A stretch of DNA of 64,000 nucleotides, taken from Luteolibacter luteus (GTDB lineage Bacteria > Verrucomicrobiota > Verrucomicrobiia > Verrucomicrobiales > Akkermansiaceae). Below the pieces are notes generated by a model. That model was not told where the DNA came from, searched no databases, and saw nothing but the letters and a program-made list of their open reading frames with translations. The stretch covers positions 5,828,001-5,892,000 of the forward strand of contig NZ_CP051774.1 in the NCBI RefSeq assembly GCF_012913485.1. Reading direction: 5' to 3'. Shown in pieces: positions 51,399 through 59,675 of this stretch (the stretch's first letter is position 1; every line of letters starts with the position of its first letter). Both the position numbers and the translations under genes were made by a program.

Positions 51399-51414
51399 AA
51401 TGACTAATGACTAA
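51399..51414. repeat. 16-base repeat AATGACTAATGACTAA (copy 2)
   Basis: Identical to 8542-8557. It lies 10 bases upstream of the nuoN start on the minus strand. Confidence 0.5.
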
Positions 51415-51446
51415 GCACTAATTTCGAAACAGAAGTGCGCGCCGCG

Positions 51447-52901
51447 TTATTTGAGGAGATTCAGAAGGAGGTTCGGATACAGGCCGACGGCGAGTAGCGC
51501 GACAGCGAGCAGCACGGCCGGGATGCGGTCGGCGAGCGTCAGGTCGGCGGCGCCGTCGGTGGCCTTCACGGACTCGCCTTGGAAGATCCGGCGGTAGGCG
51601 CGGAGCATGTAGACGGCGCTAATCACCACACCCCAGATGGCGAGGATGCAAGCGATCTGGACAGGGCCGAGACCGGCAGCAGGGCTGTAGTTCTGGAAGG
51701 CGGAGAGGAAGACCATCACTTCACCTGCGAAGTTCGCGAGGCCCGGAAGGCCGATGGAGGCCATACCGACCATGCCGAAAAGGAAAGCGAGGCTCGGGGC
51801 CGACTTGGCGAGGCCGCCGAGATCGGTCAGTTCCAAGGTGCCGGTGCTGCGCTCGATCTTGTCGGCGAGGCCGAAGAGCATCGCGATCGAGATACCGTGA
51901 CCGAACATCAGCAGGATGGCGGCGGGCTGGGCGATCGAGTTCATCTGGCCATTGGCAGTCGCGGCGGCGAGCGCGGCGATAGCCAGGAAGATGTAGCCCA
52001 TGTGCATCACGGAAGAGTTACCAAGCAGCAGGTCGAGGCGCTTCTGGTTGATGGTCACGAGGCCCACCCAGAGGATGTTGCCAAGAAGGAGAACCAGCAG
52101 CGGGACCAGCCAGGCATTCAGGCCCTCCGGCACGAGCGGGATGGCGAGGCGAAGCAGACCGTAGAGACCGAACTTCTTCAGCACGCCCGCGTGAAGCATG
52201 GAGGTCGGGGCCGGAGCGCTTGCGTAAGCCGGGGCGGCCCAGGAGTGGAAGGGGAAGAGGGAGACGAGAACGCCGAAGCCGAGAACGAGGAGTCCGGCGA
52301 TGCCCTTCTGGGTGGCGGAGTCGATGACCAGCGAGCCTTCCTTGGCAGCCTTCACCATCGTCGGGATGTCGAAGGTGCCAGCCACGTTCGCCAGCCACAC
52401 AAGGCCCGCGAGCAGGATGATCGAGCCGAAGCCGAGGTAGATCGTGATCTTCCATGCCGCATCCTTGCGGTCACCGCGGCCGAGGATGCCGATCATCAGG
52501 AAGGTCGGGATCAGCGCGAGTTCGTGGAATGCGTAGAAGAAGAAGAGGTCCGTGGCGGCGAAGGCACCGATGGCACCAGCAGAGATCAGCAGGGAGGAGC
52601 CGTAGTAGAGCTTCTCACGACCTTCCGGAGCCTTGCCGGAAAGCAGGGCGGCCATGGTGACGATCACCGAAAGCAGCACCATGATGGCGCTCATGCCATC
52701 CAGGGCAAAGGACAGGTGCAGCGCGGGCTTCTGGAGCACCGGGAGGGACATGGCCCACATGCTGGCCTTCCAGGTGAAGGCGGCCCAGAGGCCAAGCACG
52801 AGGTTGGCAGCGCCCGCGGCGATGGCGGTCTGGCGTGCAGGTGCTCCGGCGAGCATCGCGATGAAAGCGACGAGCGGGATCAGGACGAGAAGCGAAAGCA
52901 T
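51447..52901 (-). CDS. nuoM: NADH-quinone oxidoreductase subunit M
   Basis: 484-residue antiporter-like membrane subunit of complex I, about 14 transmembrane helices. Motifs: FHELALIPTFLMIGILG at about residues 129-145, with the key membrane Glu in this region, and FPFHSWAAPAYASAPAPTSM at about 217-236, then LHAGVLKKFGLYGLLRL at about 237-253. A Lys in this stretch is part of the proton path in the family. It follows nuoL by 44 bases, and that gap contains an 8-bp inverted repeat GAAAGTGA/TCACTTTC over the nuoL stop. Confidence 0.95.
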   Translation of the reverse strand: MLSLLVLIPLVAFIAMLAGAPARQTAIAAGAANLVLGLWAAFTWKASMWAMSLPVLQKPALHLSFALDGMSAIMVLLSVIVTMAALLSGKAPEGREKLYYGSSLLISAGAIGAFAATDLFFFYAFHELALIPTFLMIGILGRGDRKDAAWKITIYLGFGSIILLAGLVWLANVAGTFDIPTMVKAAKEGSLVIDSATQKGIAGLLVLGFGVLVSLFPFHSWAAPAYASAPAPTSMLHAGVLKKFGLYGLLRLAIPLVPEGLNAWLVPLLVLLLGNILWVGLVTINQKRLDLLLGNSSVMHMGYIFLAIAALAAATANGQMNSIAQPAAILLMFGHGISIAMLFGLADKIERSTGTLELTDLGGLAKSAPSLAFLFGMVGMASIGLPGLANFAGEVMVFLSAFQNYSPAAGLGPVQIACILAIWGVVISAVYMLRAYRRIFQGESVKATDGAADLTLADRIPAVLLAVALLAVGLYPNLLLNLLK

Positions 52902-52945
52902 GGCAGGAAAGGGAAAGTGATTCGGGAACTAGCGGAGGCTCACTT

Positions 52946-54748
52946 TCAGAACACCGTGAAGTAGATGACGAGGATCACACCGAGGCCGAAGGCAAAGGCG
53001 TAGCCTTGGAGATTGCCGGACTGCACGCGGCGGAAAAGGCCGCCGAAGCTTTCGGCGATACGGCCGGAGCCGCCGACGATCAGGCCGTTGATCAGGAACT
53101 CATCGAAGAAGTGGATGATGGCCGCGAAGGCATCCTGGAAATACCTTACGATCACGTTGTCGTAGAGATCGTCGATCTTGAAGCGGTCGCGGAAGAAGGG
53201 GATCGAGATGGGATCCTTGTCCTTGCCGGAGTAGAGGACGAAGCCGGCGACGACCCCAAGGATCACGGCAGTGATGGAGGTCATCGGCACGAGACCGCTG
53301 AAGTGGAAGAGGTGCTCCGGGGCTTCGTAGACCGGGGCCAGCTTGCTGGCGATGGCCGGATAGCCCGCGATCAGGCCGAGAACGCCGAGGATGACGAGCG
53401 GGACGAACATCAGCGGACCAACCTCATGGGCATGACCGGATTCCTCGGTGCGGGTCTTACCGAGGAAGGTAACCACGAAGAGGCGGGTCATGTAGAAGGC
53501 GGTGAGCAGGGCGACGGCGGCAGCCACCCAGAAGAGCCCGGAAAGGCGCGGGTGATGATGAGCGGCTTCGAGGATTTGCTCCTTCGAGAAGAAACCGGCG
53601 GTGCCAGGGACCGCGATCAGCGCGAGATAGCCAGCGAGGAAGGTGAGCGTTGTGATCGGCATCTTCTTGGCGAGGCCGCCCATGTTCCAGATGTCCTGTT
53701 CATGGTGGCAGGCGTAGATGATCGCGCCGGAACCAAGGAAGAGCAGCGCCTTGAACCAAGCGTGCGTGAAGAGGTGGAACATGCCTGCCTCACCGTGCAG
53801 GAGGCCCACGGCCATCACCATGTAGCCGAGCTGGGAAAGGGTCGAGTAGGCGAGGACACGCTTGATGTCGTTCTGCTGCGTGGCCATCAGCGCGGCGCAG
53901 AGCGAGGTGACGCCACCGACGATCGCGATGGTATCGCCCGCGAAGTTATCGAAGGCCGCGGTGCCGATCGAGAGCTGGACGCGGAAGAGCATGTAGACAC
54001 CGGCGGCGACCATCGTCGCGGCGTGGATCAGGGCGGACACCGGGGTGGGGCCTTCCATGGCGTCCGGAAGCCAGACATGGAGCGGCATCTGGGCGGACTT
54101 GCCGACCGCACCGCAGAAGACACAGAGCAGGGCGGCGCCGAGCACACCGGTGGAGACGCCGGCGGGGATCTCCATGTTGTCGAAGGTCAGCGTGCCGGTG
54201 ATGCCCCAGAGCATCAGGATGCCGATCATGAAGCCGAAGTCACCGACGCGGTTGGTAATGAAGGCCTTCTTCGCTGCATCTGCCGCGGAGGGTTTCTGAT
54301 ACCAGTGGCCGACCAGAAGGTAGGAACTCAGACCCACAAGCTCCCAGAACATGAAGGTCATGATGAAGTTCGACGACAGGACGATGCCCGTCATCGAGAA
54401 CATGAAGAGCGAGAGGCAGGTGAAGTAACGGGCCTTCGCGCTGTCATCCGCCATGTAGGCCAGCGAGAATACATGGACCAGCAGGCCGATGCCGGTGACC
54501 ACCACCATCATGCCTGTGGAGAGCTGGTCGAGCTTGATGCCCAGCTCGATCGAGAAGTTGCCGACCGTGGCCCACTTCAGCGGGGCGATGACATCCGTCT
54601 TGCCCAGGAGCATCAGGGAGATCGCGAAGGTGATCGCCACCGAGACGACGGAGACCATCGAAGCGATGAAAGCGTTCCGCTTCAAATAGAGCTGGTTCGC
54701 CGCAGCGGCGACCAGGGGCAGGAACAGGAGGATCCAAGCTTGGTTCAT
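52946..54748 (-). CDS. nuoL: NADH-quinone oxidoreductase subunit L
   Basis: 600-residue antiporter-like subunit at the distal end of complex I, about 16 transmembrane helices with a C-terminal lateral-helix region. Motifs: MTFMFWELVGLSSYLLVGHW at about residues 129-148, MPLHVWLPDAMEGPTPVSAL at about 224-243, IHAATMVAAGVYMLFR at about 244-259, and LAYSTLSQLGYMVMAVGL. The length is slightly below the common 610-650. Confidence 0.95.
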   Translation of the reverse strand: MNQAWILLFLPLVAAAANQLYLKRNAFIASMVSVVSVAITFAISLMLLGKTDVIAPLKWATVGNFSIELGIKLDQLSTGMMVVVTGIGLLVHVFSLAYMADDSAKARYFTCLSLFMFSMTGIVLSSNFIMTFMFWELVGLSSYLLVGHWYQKPSAADAAKKAFITNRVGDFGFMIGILMLWGITGTLTFDNMEIPAGVSTGVLGAALLCVFCGAVGKSAQMPLHVWLPDAMEGPTPVSALIHAATMVAAGVYMLFRVQLSIGTAAFDNFAGDTIAIVGGVTSLCAALMATQQNDIKRVLAYSTLSQLGYMVMAVGLLHGEAGMFHLFTHAWFKALLFLGSGAIIYACHHEQDIWNMGGLAKKMPITTLTFLAGYLALIAVPGTAGFFSKEQILEAAHHHPRLSGLFWVAAAVALLTAFYMTRLFVVTFLGKTRTEESGHAHEVGPLMFVPLVILGVLGLIAGYPAIASKLAPVYEAPEHLFHFSGLVPMTSITAVILGVVAGFVLYSGKDKDPISIPFFRDRFKIDDLYDNVIVRYFQDAFAAIIHFFDEFLINGLIVGGSGRIAESFGGLFRRVQSGNLQGYAFAFGLGVILVIYFTVF

Positions 54749-54811
54749 GGGTGCCTGGTGGAATTCGGAAGGAAAGGATTGAGAAAAGTAGCCGCTAGGT
54801 TCCCGGAGCGC

Positions 54812-55129
54812 TTAGCCGCGCATGCTGGTGAGGTCCTCGGTATTGATCGTCTGCCGTGCACGGTAGAGTGCGACGATAATCGCGAGGCCGACAGCCACTT
54901 CGGCTGCTGCGACCGTGATCACGAAGAAGACCAACATCTGGCCATTGTAATCGGGCAGGCCGTTCGTGCCCTTGAAACGGGAGAAGGCCACCAAGGTGAG
55001 GTTCGCGGCGCTGAGCATCAGCTCCAGGCACATGAAGACCACGATGATGTTCCGGCGCAGGACAACACCAGCGAGACCAATGGCGAAGAGGAGGCCGGAA
55101 ACGAGAAGATAGGAATGCAGCGTGGCCAT
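54812..55129 (-). CDS. nuoK: NADH-quinone oxidoreductase subunit K
   Basis: 105 residues with three transmembrane helices. Typical motifs include [20 protein letters not shown] at about residues 18-37, with the conserved membrane Glu in [12 protein letters not shown], and a second Glu in [18 protein letters not shown] at about 73-90. It starts 3 bases after the nuoJ stop codon. The start used gives a standard length. Confidence 0.95.
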   Translation of the reverse strand: MATLHSYLLVSGLLFAIGLAGVVLRRNIIVVFMCLELMLSAANLTLVAFSRFKGTNGLPDYNGQMLVFFVITVAAAEVAVGLAIIVALYRARQTINTEDLTSMRG

Positions 55130-55132
55130 GGC

Positions 55133-55690
55133 TCAGGTGGTCTGGCGTTTGGAAAGGACGACAACGCCGATGGTGGCGACGAGGAGAAGCACGCCGACGA
55201 TCTGCAGCGGCAGGTTGTATCCCTTGAAAAGCACGTCACCGATGAGGTTCACGTCGGGCAGGTGGCCTTCCGCGAGCTTGCTGGAGATGCCCGGGCTGAC
55301 ATCGGCGTAGGCCGTGGACGCGGCAGCGAGGTCCAAGGGCTTGGACTCAAGATTCGGAGACTTCGAAAGGATGCCGATGAGCTGGATGGTGAAGGCCAGC
55401 ACGATGCCGACACCGCCGAGGATGGGAGCCAGCTTGGGCGTGCGCTTTTGCTCGGCCTGCAAGTCGAGGAGCATGATGATGAAGATGAACAACACCATGA
55501 TCGCACCGGCATAGACGAGGATCTGGATGATCCCGACGAAGAAGGCATTCAGCCCGATGAAGAGCCCGGAGAGGCCGACAAAGGAGGCGACCATCGAGAG
55601 CGCGGACGCGACCGGATTCCGCAGCGAGACCACCGCGATGCCGCCAATCAGCATCACGAGTGCAAAGAACCAAAACAGAGCCAGAGGCAT
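55133..55690 (-). CDS. nuoJ: NADH-quinone oxidoreductase subunit J
   Basis: 185 residues, five hydrophobic helices. Typical opening LFWFFALVMLIGGIAVVSLR followed by NPVASALSMVASF, then FVGIIQILVYAGAIMVLFIF at about residues 52-71, the conserved NuoJ helix pair. The spacer to nuoI is 30 bases and contains the CAATTTCTCAATC direct repeat on the minus strand. Confidence 0.95.
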   Translation of the reverse strand: MPLALFWFFALVMLIGGIAVVSLRNPVASALSMVASFVGLSGLFIGLNAFFVGIIQILVYAGAIMVLFIFIIMLLDLQAEQKRTPKLAPILGGVGIVLAFTIQLIGILSKSPNLESKPLDLAAASTAYADVSPGISSKLAEGHLPDVNLIGDVLFKGYNLPLQIVGVLLLVATIGVVVLSKRQTT

Positions 55691-55720
55691 GGGAAATTGG
55701 GAGATTGAGAAATTGGGATC

Positions 55721-56287
55721 CTACTTCAGCTCGTTCCACTTGTTGACGAGTCCGACGCGGACGCCGCCGATCTCGTAGAGCTTCTCCTTGTCGTGGACCA
55801 TGTCCGCGCGCTTCAAGCCGGTGATGGCGTAGTCCTTGCGAAGGAAAATGGCCTGCTCCGGGCAGACTTCCTCGCACATGCCGCAGTAGATGCAGCGGAT
55901 CATGTCGATATCGAACTCGAGCGGGCGTTTCTCGACCTTCGCCCACGGATCGTCGGAAGGGATCTCGCTCGGGGTGATCTTGATCGCCTTCGGCGGGCAG
56001 ATGAATTCGCAGAGCTGGCAAGATACGCAGCGCTCCCGGCCTTGCTCATCGGTCACCAGTGCGGGTGCACCGCGGTAGTGCTCGGGAAGGTGCTCATCCC
56101 ACTTTTGCTCGGGATACTGCATCGTGACACCGAGGCCGGAGGACTCCAGATCCTTCGCGCCACGGCTCTTGCCGCGCAGCGAGTCGATCGCGTGCTTCAT
56201 CGTGATGAAGAAGCCTTTGACCACGGCACCGAGGTAGATCTTCTCCCCGGCGCTCAGCTTCGGGCGTGTGACTTTGACGACAGCCAT
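55721..56287 (-). CDS. nuoI: NADH-quinone oxidoreductase subunit I
   Basis: 188-residue peripheral iron-sulfur subunit with two 4Fe-4S sites (N6a and N6b). First cluster ligands Cys87, Cys90, Cys93 and Cys97 (CVSCQLCEFIC); second Cys132, Cys135, Cys138 and Cys142 (CIYCGMCEEVC). The N-terminal helix KGFFITMKHAI sits on the membrane. It lies 19 bases after the nuoH stop. Confidence 0.96.
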   Translation of the reverse strand: MAVVKVTRPKLSAGEKIYLGAVVKGFFITMKHAIDSLRGKSRGAKDLESSGLGVTMQYPEQKWDEHLPEHYRGAPALVTDEQGRERCVSCQLCEFICPPKAIKITPSEIPSDDPWAKVEKRPLEFDIDMIRCIYCGMCEEVCPEQAIFLRKDYAITGLKRADMVHDKEKLYEIGGVRVGLVNKWNELK

Positions 56288-56306
56288 TGGTGGGAAAGGG
56301 GAAGAA

Positions 56307-57569
56307 TTAAATGGAAACCGGGACGGTCTTCTTTTCGGAGACCTTCAGCGCCCAGACCAAGGCACCGGTGACGATGGCGAGGACGATCAGTCCGCCGACC
56401 GTGATGGCGGCACCGAACTGGGGCGCGGCGATGACGAGTGCGGCGAGGAAGACATTGATCAGCGCGGCTTCGAAGAAGATCACCCAGCCGAGACGCATCA
56501 GCTGGTCATAGCGGAAGCGCGGCACCGTCCAGCGGACGAGGATGAAGAAGAGGATGAAGGCGACCACCTTGCCCATGAAGACGGCCATGTTGATCAGGCC
56601 ACCGATTCCAATCGGGCCGATTTCCACGCCCTTCGCCCAGTTGTCGAACCATGGTCCGAGCGACCAGCCACCAAGGAAAAGGGTCACGACCATGGCCGAA
56701 CCTATCACCATCGCGGCGTATTCACCCATGAAGAACATGGCGAACTTCATCGAGGAATACTCGGTGTGGTAGCCGCCCACGAGCTCGGTCTCGCACTCCG
56801 GAAGGTCGAAGGGCATGCGGTTCGTTTCTGCGAAGACCGAGGTGGTAAAAATCACGAAGGCGATCATCGCCGGGATCCAGAACAACCACGCGGTGTAGTC
56901 ACCGCCGTTATTCCAAGGAGCAGAGTTGCCCCAGAGCGGGAGCAACAGCCAACCGTTTTGGGATTGCTGCTCGACGATGTTCGAAAGGTTGAGATCGCCG
57001 TAGTAGAGGAGTGCCGGCACGACCGAAAGGCCGAGGGAGATTTCGTAGGAAATCATCTGAGCCGTGGAGCGGACGCCGCCGATGAATGGGAACTTCGAAT
57101 TCGAAGACCAGCCAGCGAGGGTGATGCCGTAGACGGCCAGCGAGGAGATGGCGAAGATGAAGAGCGGACCCACATCCAGATCCGCGATGACCAGCTTGTG
57201 AATCTGGCCATTCACGGTGATGTCACCGCCGAAGGGGACCACGCAGACCGTGACCAGCGAAGGAACCACTGTCAAAGCCGGGGCCAGCCAGTAGAAAGCC
57301 TTCCGCACGTGGACCGGGGTGAAGTCTTCCTTGAGGAAAAGCTTCACCCCGTCTGCCATCGGCTGGATGAGACCGAAGAAGGAGAAGTCCTTTTTCGCGC
57401 CCAGCAGGGTCAGCGGCACGCCGACACGGTTCGGGCCGACGCGGTCCTGGATGATGGCGGAGAAGCGACGCTCGAAGTAAACCGAGATCGGCACCAGCGG
57501 GAGCACGATCAGGAAGGTCAAGCCGATGACCTTGGCGACGATAACCAATAGCGTGACGAGGAGGTCCAT
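56307..57569 (-). CDS. nuoH: NADH-quinone oxidoreductase subunit H
   Basis: 420-residue membrane subunit at the quinone site, about eight to nine helices. Motifs: YFERRFSAIIQDRVGPNRVG at about residues 28-47, GWSSNSKFPFIGGVRSTAQM at about 153-172, and FAETNRMPFDLPECETELV at about 239-257 with ETNR and the conserved acidic residues. The length exceeds the usual 325 residues because of an extra loop near 200-230 and extended termini. Confidence 0.95.
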   Translation of the reverse strand: MDLLVTLLVIVAKVIGLTFLIVLPLVPISVYFERRFSAIIQDRVGPNRVGVPLTLLGAKKDFSFFGLIQPMADGVKLFLKEDFTPVHVRKAFYWLAPALTVVPSLVTVCVVPFGGDITVNGQIHKLVIADLDVGPLFIFAISSLAVYGITLAGWSSNSKFPFIGGVRSTAQMISYEISLGLSVVPALLYYGDLNLSNIVEQQSQNGWLLLPLWGNSAPWNNGGDYTAWLFWIPAMIAFVIFTTSVFAETNRMPFDLPECETELVGGYHTEYSSMKFAMFFMGEYAAMVIGSAMVVTLFLGGWSLGPWFDNWAKGVEIGPIGIGGLINMAVFMGKVVAFILFFILVRWTVPRFRYDQLMRLGWVIFFEAALINVFLAALVIAAPQFGAAITVGGLIVLAIVTGALVWALKVSEKKTVPVSI

Positions 57570-57587
57570 GAAAAGCAGGTAACGGGA

Positions 57588-59345
57588 TTAGCCGTTGATC
57601 AGACCGGCGGCCTTGCGGGCACGCTCGTTTTCGAGAAGGGGAATGGTGACTCCGGTTTCGGTGACCGGCTTCCCGAGATCTCCGATCTTGGAAAGGCTGA
57701 GGCCGTTGAACTCGGCGGTGGCTTCGGCCATCGACTTGAAGACGTCCTCGATCATCGCCGGTCCGGAGCCAAGCGGCTTGCCTTGGATCGTCAGGATGAG
57801 GTCGCGGATGATCTCCCAATCGTCGCGGCAATCGCCCAGCAGCTCGGTAGCGCGATTCAAGCGCTGGAGACGACCGGTGACGTTCACCATGGAACCGCGC
57901 TTCTCAGTGAAGGCAGCGCCCGGGAAGACCACGTGGCTGGCCTCGGCAGTGGGACCCGCGAGGAGTTGGATGGATGCGACGAAGTCCGGCTTGGCGAGAT
58001 CTTCAGTCGTGAAGCCTGCCTCGGTGAGATCTTCACCCAGCACCAGCAGGGCCTTGATGGCACCGGAGCGAACGCCCTCGAGGATTGAGGAGAGGGGGCC
58101 GGAAGGCTCGGACGATTGCCAGACCAGCTTGGCGCCGGTGGTGTTCGGATTGCGGTCCTTGGAAATCAGGATGCCATCGGATTCGCCGCTGCGCGGGACG
58201 ATGGTGAATTGACCGGTGCCCAGTTCCCCGGCGAGAGCGCGGGTGAGGAAGAGTTCCTCATTGGTCATCCGGCCGGAGGCGATGATGGCGATTTCGCCAG
58301 GCTGGTAGCCCTTCAGCTCTGCGGCGGTCGCGCCGAGCGCTTCCTGCCACGGAGCGGGCTGGTGGAGCGCGCCACCTTTCATCAGCGGCTCGGTGAGACG
58401 GGCGTCGCTATCGATATAGTGGAAGTTCAGGCGGTGGGAGTCCGGCATCCACGTGGAATTCACGTCGTCATTCTGACGCGGGGTGATGCGGTGGACCTTA
58501 TTGCCGCGGGTCCAGACCGTGATATTCGCGCCGGTGCCGCAGTTGACGTCGATCGTCTTGGTTTCCTTGAGGAACCAGACCCGCATCTGGAAGCGGAAGT
58601 CGTTCGAGGTCAGTGCGCCGACGGGGCAGATGTCGACGGTATTGAGAGAGTAGTTCGAGTCCAGCTTGCGGCCCGGATGGACCGTGAGGGTGGTGTGGGT
58701 GCCGCGCTGGGTGAAGCCCAGGACCGGATCTCCCGCCACCTCATCCATGAAACGGATGCAGCGGCTGCACATGATACAGCGCTCGTCGTCGAGCCGGACA
58801 CGGGGACCGATGTCCACGTTCTTCGGCTTCTTCACCTTCATGTCCACGAAGCGGGACTCGCCGCGTCCGTGTTCCACGGAAAATTCCTGGAGGCGGCACT
58901 CGCCGGCCTGATCGCAGATCGGGCAGTCCAGCGGGTGATTGATCAGGAGGAACTCCATCACGCCCTCGCGGCACTTTTCGACGAGTTCGCCGGTGGTGCG
59001 GATGCCCATGTTTTCCGTCACCGTATTCGCACAGGCGATCACGGGGCGGGGCATCCATCCGATGGGCAGGTAGCCTTCCGCGTCGTAGACCGGGTCTTGG
59101 CCGGGTGCGGGACGAGGGGGCATGCCCATCTGTACCAAGCACATGCGGCAGTTGCCGGGAGCGGTCAGCTTCGGATGGTAGCAGTAGTGCGGGACCTCCG
59201 TCTGGGCCAGCTTGCAGGCCTCGATCATCCGCATTCCGCGAGGCACTTGGTGCCAAACCCCGTCGATCTGCACATTGACGAGGCCTTTTTCAGCGGCGAG
59301 GTCCTTGGGAAGCTTGGCTTCGGCGGTGGCGGCGTTGTCGCTCAT
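57588..59345 (-). CDS. nuoG: NADH-quinone oxidoreductase subunit G
   Basis: 585-residue iron-sulfur subunit. 2Fe-2S ligands Cys55, Cys66, Cys69 and Cys105; the gap before the last Cys (35 residues) is longer than in E. coli and like that recalled for Thermus. The 4Fe-4S site with a His ligand is His137, Cys141, Cys144 and Cys150. A further 4Fe-4S site is Cys190, Cys193, Cys196 and Cys240. The C-terminal molybdopterin-like domain is reduced, and the extra N7 cysteines are missing (only NCGTGAN remains). It is the first gene of the operon; nuoA-nuoF are not in the window. A Rex-type operator lies about 75 bases upstream. Confidence 0.95.
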   Translation of the reverse strand: MSDNAATAEAKLPKDLAAEKGLVNVQIDGVWHQVPRGMRMIEACKLAQTEVPHYCYHPKLTAPGNCRMCLVQMGMPPRPAPGQDPVYDAEGYLPIGWMPRPVIACANTVTENMGIRTTGELVEKCREGVMEFLLINHPLDCPICDQAGECRLQEFSVEHGRGESRFVDMKVKKPKNVDIGPRVRLDDERCIMCSRCIRFMDEVAGDPVLGFTQRGTHTTLTVHPGRKLDSNYSLNTVDICPVGALTSNDFRFQMRVWFLKETKTIDVNCGTGANITVWTRGNKVHRITPRQNDDVNSTWMPDSHRLNFHYIDSDARLTEPLMKGGALHQPAPWQEALGATAAELKGYQPGEIAIIASGRMTNEELFLTRALAGELGTGQFTIVPRSGESDGILISKDRNPNTTGAKLVWQSSEPSGPLSSILEGVRSGAIKALLVLGEDLTEAGFTTEDLAKPDFVASIQLLAGPTAEASHVVFPGAAFTEKRGSMVNVTGRLQRLNRATELLGDCRDDWEIIRDLILTIQGKPLGSGPAMIEDVFKSMAEATAEFNGLSLSKIGDLGKPVTETGVTIPLLENERARKAAGLING

Positions 59346-59417
59346 GGGGCACGGAGAAGCACGGGGATACCCCGGGCGGGGCGGACTATGAAAAACCGCT
59401 AGGGAAGCCGCAAGCGC

Positions 59418-59441
59418 ACTTTGTGAAAAATTTCACAAAGT
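59418..59441. promoter_or_regulatory. Rex-type operator upstream of nuoG
   Basis: A 24-bp perfect palindrome with 11-bp arms. The core TTGTGAAAAATTTCACAA at 59421-59438 matches the Rex consensus TTGTGAA-N4-TTCACAA in every fixed position. Its centre is 84 bases upstream of the nuoG start (59345, minus strand). Rex is a repressor released by NADH, so complex I would be induced at high NADH/NAD+. No rex gene is in the window. Confidence 0.75.
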
Positions 59442-59675
59442 CAGGGAGAATCGGCTGCCTGGAGGCCTCCCGCGGGAGGGTGGATCTTTTTTCCGATTCC
59501 TGCCTGCCATTCCTCCAACAGCCGAAGATTCGGCCTCGGTGGACTCTACTAAGAAACCGGATCAGAGTTGTGGGAAAGGTGTGGGGCGAAGTGGTATTTG
59601 CTCTGATCCCACGTGATTGCGGAGGGGAGCAAAAACGGTCTTGAAAATTAGTTCGGAACCTCCCAGACTGCTAGT
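59442..59675. promoter_or_regulatory. Divergent region between nuoG and the glycosyltransferase
   Basis: No gene is seen. It contains a 14-bp palindrome CCTCCCGCGGGAGG at 59466-59479, followed on the plus strand by a T-rich stretch from 59486, a GCCGA/TCGGC hairpin at 59521-59534, and a 9-bp inverted repeat GGATCAGAG/CTCTGATCC at 59559-59567 and 59601-59609. These may be operators or part of the leader for the glycosyltransferase transcript. Confidence 0.4.

Noticed and set aside
53006-55708. A 900-residue plus-strand open frame across nuoJ-nuoL
   Set aside because: It is antisense to three unmistakable complex I genes, has charged low-complexity composition typical of GC-rich shadows, and no domain.
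59423-59644. A 73-residue plus-strand frame before the glycosyltransferase
   Set aside because: It begins inside the Rex-type palindrome, has no domain and poor codon use.
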